Positions 57,617 to 64,000 of a stretch of 64,000 nucleotides of DNA are shown in pieces. Position 1 is the first letter of the stretch. Every line of letters starts with the position of its first letter. Origin of the DNA: Ulva prolifera. Lineage: Eukaryota > Chlorophyta > Ulvophyceae > Ulvales > Ulvaceae. The position numbers and the translations under genes were made by a program. The notes below the pieces were generated by a model. It made no database searches. It had not been told where the DNA came from and saw only the letters and a program-made list of their open reading frames with translations. Location of the stretch: assembly GCA_023078555.1 (NCBI GenBank), contig CM041200.1:7045361-7109360 (forward strand). The letters are read 5' to 3'.

Positions 57617-60600
57617 CCCAGGCTCAGACGTTCTGTATCTGTACAATCAGAACATAACTTTCGATGTGCCTAGCTTCCAACGGCTGGAATCAGTCAAGAT
57701 CTGACCGTGCCTCACGCAGCTTGGGCTGGTGGGAACACCCCATGCAGGTGCAGAAAATACGCCATCGGGGCTTATGTGACGGTACTATATTATAAGACAG
57801 TTCTGCAGAGCTCGACCACAGATCGCACTTGGTTTTGCCGCAAGCAGCTTGTAGCGCTTCCACGAGACTGCGAGCACAGCTTAAACCCATGCTTGCAGAG
57901 CCGGCTACCGGATGAGCACCAGATAAGCATGCACTACGTGCTACAGAGGACAGAGATATAGCAGAGATACCAACGCGCCAGTGGAAGGGCGCTGGAAGGC
58001 CAAGCTGTTCCCGGCTTCGAGTGGCCGCAGCGTGTGCTAGGTGAAAAAGCGAAAGCACTACAACACTGCCAACCTGTTTTGACTTCTTTTTCCTTGTCGC
58101 CACACCAGGTATGGGCAGGCTCCAGATTGCTGTGCCTTCCGTACGCCGAGCTGCAATGCATGCTCGAGACAATCGATACGTTCCCTTTCTCGATATATAG
58201 ATATGCTCCCTCGAACTATGTAATCGACCGCGGCAGCAACGTGGCACATTGTTGCTCTCTCTCGGTGAAACGGGCTACTACACGCCTGTCGCTGCGAGGA
58301 CCGAAGGCGACCACCGCATGTCCTAGCATGTCCTCACGCCCCCGTCATGCCCTGCGTAACCTCATCATCGCGATGCATCGCACCGGTACACCACCTTTTG
58401 GACCCAGTGGACGTTTCTCAACAGGAAGCTGAAATATCGTCTTCGCCACAGCACAACATAGACAATCCAGCCCGGCAGGCACTCCCGGAGTCCGCACATC
58501 CACCACATCACCGCCTCGCCTTGCTTATAACAATCACAACGATATCTGATTTGGGTCTAAGCACATGCGCAGACATGGCACAAGCTGGATATGCAAATTC
58601 GTGCATGCGCTGCTCTCTCTTTGAATTTGCCTTTCCCGAGTTGTCGTCCGGCCGACACGTGTATCTCGAGATAGAACGCAGATGTCATGCCTCGATGCGC
58701 CACGCGTCACCTTCCATGTGCACTGGCAACGCGAAACATGTGACCAGTGCGTGCCTTGTTTGCTGTGGCATTTGAAACATGAATCACCGCCACTGCAGAC
58801 GTCGCGGGGCCGCAATACACTGAGCTGTTGTGGTCCGGCATGATCAAGCTTCGCTAAAGATACAGCCCATATCTTCTAGGCTTCTGCTGCGGATAGATAA
58901 TATCTTGCTTCACCAGGTGATATCGTCGGATGCATCGGTCAAGACGCGTCACATATCTGCGGTATCTGGAGTGGCCGCGCCGCTTGCACATGCATTCGGT
59001 CTCCAACGTCATGCGAGCAGTACGAGCGGCCGTTGGAGACTGTGCAGCAGGACGAGGAAGGTCGCCTGCGCGGCATTTGGTCCCTGCCTCATGACATCTA
59101 TAATATGTCAGTCGGAGAGTCAACCACGTAGACCGTCCTGGCCATGCACGCAGATTTGCGAAAGATTCCTGAGATTTGCGATAGCAGTCCCATGGGGCAC
59201 ATATGCAGGCAGTCGAAAATGTCTCAGTCCCTCCGAAAGCAGATGTCAGATTCTGATAATTGAATCTGTCTGCGCAGAGAGGGCATAGGGCTAGAGCACT
59301 GCGTTCTTTGTGCTGCCAGCGGTAGCGTGGCTTGGTTCCGAACTTTATGTTTCCGAACGCTTCTTATCAGTCGCCCGGCCGCACATTCGCCGATCAGAGG
59401 CGATTGCAACATCAAGAATGTTGATTACACTGTCCATTGGCTGATTCGAGGGCTTGGCCTGGGACGCAAGAGGTCGAGGCTACGCTTGCGGTGGCGTCGC
59501 AACGCGAGAGCCACAACTGCAATTTTCGCAGCTTCGCTTTTCAAGGCGTCAGACGCAACCAGGAGAGCCTTGGCGTAGAATACCAGAAGGACTACGGGAG
59601 GCACTCAGAGAAGAGGTAATGCCTCGAGCTACCGGCGTCTGATGAATCTGATGCGTTCGTAGATGGCACAGGCGCAAGCGCATTCTGCTTTTTCGGAACA
59701 GGCATCCACGTTTCGCCATGGAATCATGACCCATGCCAGGATGTTTCAATTGGAAACATCATTTGAGAGTGATTTGTCTCGCTGCTGCCCGCGTTTGGGC
59801 TGGAGTCTTGATGTATGGCAGCCATTGTCAATTTTGGTGTTCGCAACCTGCGGACCCGAGGGCGCATGCGCAACATGTTGCAACAAAGCAACAGTGAAGC
59901 CGCGTTGAAGCATGCATACATCACCGTCACAGATGTTCAGCCTTGTGATTTATCCGTCCTTCTAATGTATGATACATATCCCGTGCTGTGCTGCTGTATG
60001 TCACGGAGGTGATCCGTGCCAGTGGGCTCCTTGGCGTCATGGCCCCTTTTTCACCAAATGCCGGACACGACGTATCACGATATGTTGACCAATTCCCATT
60101 ACTTTATGGGATGATGCGGTAGCGACGGTGGACATTCTTTGACTTCCTGCCGCTCACATCGACAGAATGCACAGAAGCACCAGATGCCCGTCGCGGCGAT
60201 GGTCCTGTTTTCGAGTCCCGCGATCCGCCCGTGTGAATATGTATCTTATATTCAATACCACGAGGCCGCGTTATACGCGCTTCGTGCGCATGGCTGTGCT
60301 TTGGTGTGGCAGCCTGGGCGTGGAGGAAAGTCCGGCGCGTGTGTGCCGGGTCGATGCATGGTCAAACCCGTTCGCTGCCGCTGAGTGACAACTGCCTGGC
60401 CAAACTCGTCGGCGAATAGAAAAACTGCGATGTTGCAATTGTTATTTCATTTGCGCGCAACTATTTGTGTCGTCACCGTTTCGGTGCTCTGCGGAGCTGT
60501 TCCCGCCGCGATAGCCTGTGATATGTGCACTTTTCGGAGTCTCTTCGAACAGGAACTGCTTGTGCATAATTACAGCGCAGCGACTTTCCAACGCGTCATG

Positions 60601-60912
60601 TTCAAGCAGGCGGCATTGGTCAATAGTGCGGCTTCCAAGTGGAAGTGTAGGACATTGCCTTGAAAGGGTTGTCCTGTCTCGCATGCCCACGTGCAATAAC
60701 TATGCACATTTCCGCTTCACAAGAGCGACGACTGTCTGTTGTTTTTCTCGGTATCCTACTGCTTGTCTTGGCCTGCGATTTCTAGAAGCCAACTTCCACT
60801 CACTTTCATTTACGAGCGCACCGGCTTCATAATCGCTGAAGGTGCATTATCTTGCATCGTGTTGTACAGGCTTTGATAAGACTGATAAGAGGCTGTCACG
60901 AAACGAATATTC
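57617..60912. other. Long interval without a confident gene
   Basis: About 3.3 kb of AT-richer DNA. It contains the kinase promoter and the 5' region of the Gln-rich gene. A plus-strand frame with ATG at 60430 encodes a hydrophobic leader (LRATICVVTVSVLCGAVPAA) and a Cys-containing tail, stopping at 60663; it could be a tiny secreted peptide or chance. Other frames show no domain. Confidence 0.4.
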
Positions 60913-63900
60913 ATGCCCACGGGGCAGCAGCCCAACCAAGCCGCGCTTTCCCCAGAGGAGACGCCGACTGCTCCAAACGACCGTCCCAACAGTGCGAGTA
61001 GGCCGTCCAGACAGGTAGCGACAGCTGAACGTGAGTACGATGTCGTCCGGCCTGTTGCGGCTGCAATCGCGCACCAGCCGCAGCCCGCACCTGGACTATG
61101 CGAATTGCCTGCTCAGCGCGAGCCTGCTCCGAGGGGCCAAGCCGGTCTCAGTAACGTAGCCGGGCTAAGCTCATCATTTGAGCTGTTCCAGCCACTTGCC
61201 CAGACTTCAGCATCCGAGCTGTCTGGTGCCAAACGGCCCCGGGGCCTCCCCGAAGGTCAGAATGCTTCACAGGATGCTGTGCTGCAGCACGATAATATGC
61301 ACCACCTTCAAGCTCAGCCAGCTTCTCAAACAGCTGGCATATCGTACACATCCCATTTGCCTGCCACCATTCAGGCAGCTGCGCTTGCCCCTGCTCAACA
61401 TCGACCTGACTCTGCAAGCTCAGCTCCTGGCGCTCCTGGTGCTCAACCACTTCCATCAGCATCGAATGTATCAGGAGGCGCAGTTCCAGTGAGATCGTCT
61501 ACCCCCGTGCAGCATCTGGTCAGGGCACAGCATCAGCAGCCCAGTTCCTCTGCTCGCCCAGGCAATGCTGCCTCATCTGGCCACCAGGATGTGCGTACCG
61601 CAGCAGAAGGACCTGTCCAAACTGCCTCTCTAGCGGGTGATCTGCCAAGCATCTCCCAGCTGGTTGCAGCACAGAGACATGCATCGTGTCAACCGGCAGG
61701 AGCGGTATCGCAGCCCACAGCAGCGTCGGTGCCGGCCATGTCAGCACCTGCTGGCTCCCAGCAGCCACAGCCGCAGGCGCAGCAGCCGCACTATCAACCA
61801 GCTGTGGCCGCACCATCAGGAGTGATGCCCACAGCTTTTCTGAGCCTGCAGCACCTCGAGCAGCAGCAGATGCAGGCACAGCCACACCTGCTACCACATC
61901 AGGTACAACAAGTCATGCAGCCGCAGCAGGCGCAGGCTCAGGCCCAGGCGCAGCCCAGCCCCCACCAGTGGCAAATGCAGCAGCAGCAGCAGCAGCTCCA
62001 GGAGCATTACCTGCAGCAGCAGTGGCTGCAGCGGCTGTACCAGCGCCAGCAGCAGCTCGCGCCTCCATCGGGCCCTGCGATGCATGTGCCGCCTCAGTAC
62101 CCTAACCCCCATCACACGCCGTCTCAACATCACCCTCCGCAGCAGCCTCAGCGGCACCCCGCACAATCGCAACAGCCCACACCGCAGCCCACAACGTGCA
62201 CCCCGCCACAGCACCTACATCCGCAGTACTTCCTGCCGCAGCAGCTCCATGCGCAGCAGGCGCCTGCCCAGAGACTCAGGCACGCGGGTGGCACCGCGCC
62301 CGAGGCGCCCGGAGGCGTGCATGCACACCAGAGCGCACCATCAGGCTCTCAAGGCGTGCACCCGCAGCAGGCCGCAGCCACTCAGCAGGCCGCGGCCACT
62401 CATGGCTGTGAACGACGGCAATCAGTGTGCACCAACACCCCCCCTGTCCACCCCCCTCCCCCATGCATGGACCTGGCTTGCATGCAGTAAGTTTGTAGCA
62501 CTGGTGTCCAATCTGCATCCAGGTGCACATTCAGGCTGATTGCAATACTCTGCGGTCTGTGTTGGTGTTCTGCCTGTAATGCCCTCACTCTTGTCGTTCA
62601 TATATGGAAATACCCTGATTGTGAGAGTATCCATGTTCAAACAGCACTCAGGCGAGGTTTGTGCATCTGGTGCATGCCGGACTTGTTTGTATGAAATTAG
62701 TGCAACAGTGCACATGCATGCCGCCTGAGAACCAATACTGGTCCATGGCAAACACGCTGAGGGCATATTGATGGCTCCCATTTGTATGCGAATGCTCGTC
62801 GGCTTGTTCTCTATGATCAGCATGGCTGAGGCACCATGCACGTCGCGCTGTGTGGCTGTGCTGCCAGGAACACATCCGGCCCGAATCTGAATTTGCAGTT
62901 GTGATTGACTGGCACACTTGTCGGGCAGATGATTTGCCTGGAACACATCCTCGCTCACCGCCGCATGCGTGCTGTGCAGTTGCAGAGGGAGCAGGAGGTG
63001 ACACCCGATGCGCCGTTCAATGCTAGCACTGGTGCGGTGGGCGCCGGCCAGGCTCCTCCCCAGGTGGCACTGATGCTCCAGGGTCTGCCCCGGGGGATGC
63101 CGGGACAGTTTCTCGTGCCCTTCCCTGCATCAGGTCCGCCCCAGCTCCCCGTGAAATGCTGAGCAGTCACGTCTCTGCTTCCGCAGACCATTCCTTGATC
63201 TGGGCTCCCGTTTGAATGCGGAACACATGCGTGCAGACAGGCATCCACCCCGCCTGCCACCCTTCGGACTGAAGGCTCTTCGGTCCATGATATCAGCACT
63301 GCAACTCGCATGCGCATCAGCATCTTTGTTTTTCGTCACTTTCAGTCATCATTGTTGCTGTGGGGTCAGTATGCTGCCTGTGCAGAAATCTGTGGCCGTT
63401 GCGGTGCAGGCACGAGCACGCACGCCGGTGTTCACCCCTCTGGCCACAGGCTTGACGCGCAGCGGCCGATGCCTGTCGGCCTCCATCATGCGATGCCGGC
63501 AGCCGCTCAAGCAGGCCTCCCATTGCCGCCCGCCCGCCCTACTCCGCTGGACTCAGCCTGTTCGCCGCCGCCTTCAGCCACCACAGGCACCACAGGCACA
63601 CCTCCACAGCTCACACCGGTCTTGAGCGCGGGCACACCCCCGCAAACGCACGCTGACTCTGCTGCGCCAGGCCAGCGGCACGTCTCGCTGCCCATGGCCG
63701 TGGCCCCTGCGCTGTATCAGGGCTTCCTCGCGTCGGCACTTTTCAGCAGTTGGCCCGGCACACTCCCCACGCAGTATCTCACCATGCCCGGTTCATCATC
63801 CGGTCCTCCCCTGCCGCAGGAGGGCGGCGACGTGCGGCAGGGTTCACTCGGCGCCACCCCTTCCCCGGCTCCCTCACCCCTAACGTCCAGCAGCCCACAG

Positions 63901-64000
63901 ACCACCCCCCCTGCCGACCCGGCCGTGGAGCAGCTCGCCGTGCCGCCGCAGAAGGAGGCCGCAGGTGATGGCGGCGAGGGCGGCAGGGCGCCTGTCGCAG
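60913..64000 (+). CDS. Gln/Pro/His-rich low-complexity protein, probable nuclear regulator (3' end outside window)
   Basis: A large first exon from the ATG at 60913 runs to about 62480. It encodes a Ser/Ala/Pro-rich first half (KRPRG near residue 110) and then dense Gln tracts (QMQQQQQQLQEH, QQQWLQRLYQRQQQL) and His/Pro/Gln repeats. A second exon ends at 63133 (VALMLQGLPRGMPGQFLVPF) and joins in phase 1 to a third from 63410 running off the window (LPMAVAPALYQGFLASALF, then acidic/Pro-rich). The donor of exon 1 is unresolved: GTAAGT at 62487 would leave phase 2, while visible acceptors near 62930 need phase 0. No DNA-binding domain is seen in the part present. Gln-rich composition suggests a transcriptional coregulator or condensate-forming RNA-binding protein. 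Confidence 0.6.

Noticed and set aside
60430..60663. Small secreted peptide gene with a hydrophobic leader
   Set aside because: Single short frame without family or transcript evidence; kept only as a remark in the intergenic entry.

Overview
This window is eukaryotic nuclear DNA, most likely from a green alga (Chlorophyta, probably Trebouxiophyceae; the class is an inference). Almost every gene is split by spliceosomal introns. Several products look plastid-targeted: a cis-prenyltransferase, a plastid-type nucleoside diphosphate kinase, a plant-type folate/biopterin transporter, a two-helix LPA2-like photosystem II assembly protein and a SAP-domain protein. No prokaryotic operon, rRNA gene, CRISPR array or virus-like gene was seen. 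Exons were built from protein-family similarity plus splice sites and checked for reading-phase continuity. The best models (transporter, glycosyltransferase, kinase, prenyltransferase, NDPK, SAP gene) close in frame from start to stop.

Layout. 1-6.7 kb: SEC15-like exocyst subunit (minus, 3' end outside the window). 7.7-10.5 kb: CstF-64-like mRNA 3'-end processing factor (minus). 11.0 kb: complex III subunit 8 (plus, intronless). 11.3-14.1 kb: gene-poor, with a tRNA-derived SINE-like repeat. 14.1-17.6 kb: divergent pair, plastid NDPK (minus) and cis-prenyltransferase (plus). 18.7-20.4 kb: LPA2-like protein (minus). 21.7-24.2 kb: divergent pair, SPATA4-like CH-domain protein (minus) and SAP-domain protein (plus). 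24.7-27.9 kb: an RNase Z-fold protein that has lost every metal-binding motif (plus). 28.8-29.4 kb: mitochondrial-type ClpP (minus, intronless). 29.4-32.6 kb: no confident gene. 32.6-36.4 kb: BT1-family transporter (plus) with a complete miniature LTR element in its last intron. 36.4-40.1 kb: no confident gene. 40.1-44.4 kb: type II membrane glycosyltransferase (minus). 44.4-46.4 kb: tandem repeats. 46.4-53.2 kb: nucleolar-type DEAD-box helicase with a DECD motif (minus). 54.8-57.6 kb: small protein kinase (minus). 57.6-60.9 kb: no confident gene. 60.9 kb to the end: Gln/Pro-rich protein (plus, runs off the window).

The genes are ordinary single-copy housekeeping, organelle and membrane-traffic genes with no shared pathway. 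The most unusual items are the apparent RNase Z pseudoenzyme, the intact TRIM element (LTRs, primer-binding site, polypurine tract and target duplication all visible) inside a GC-AG intron, the nearly uniform GTGCG/GTACG intron donors, and a perfect 30-bp inverted repeat in a helicase intron.
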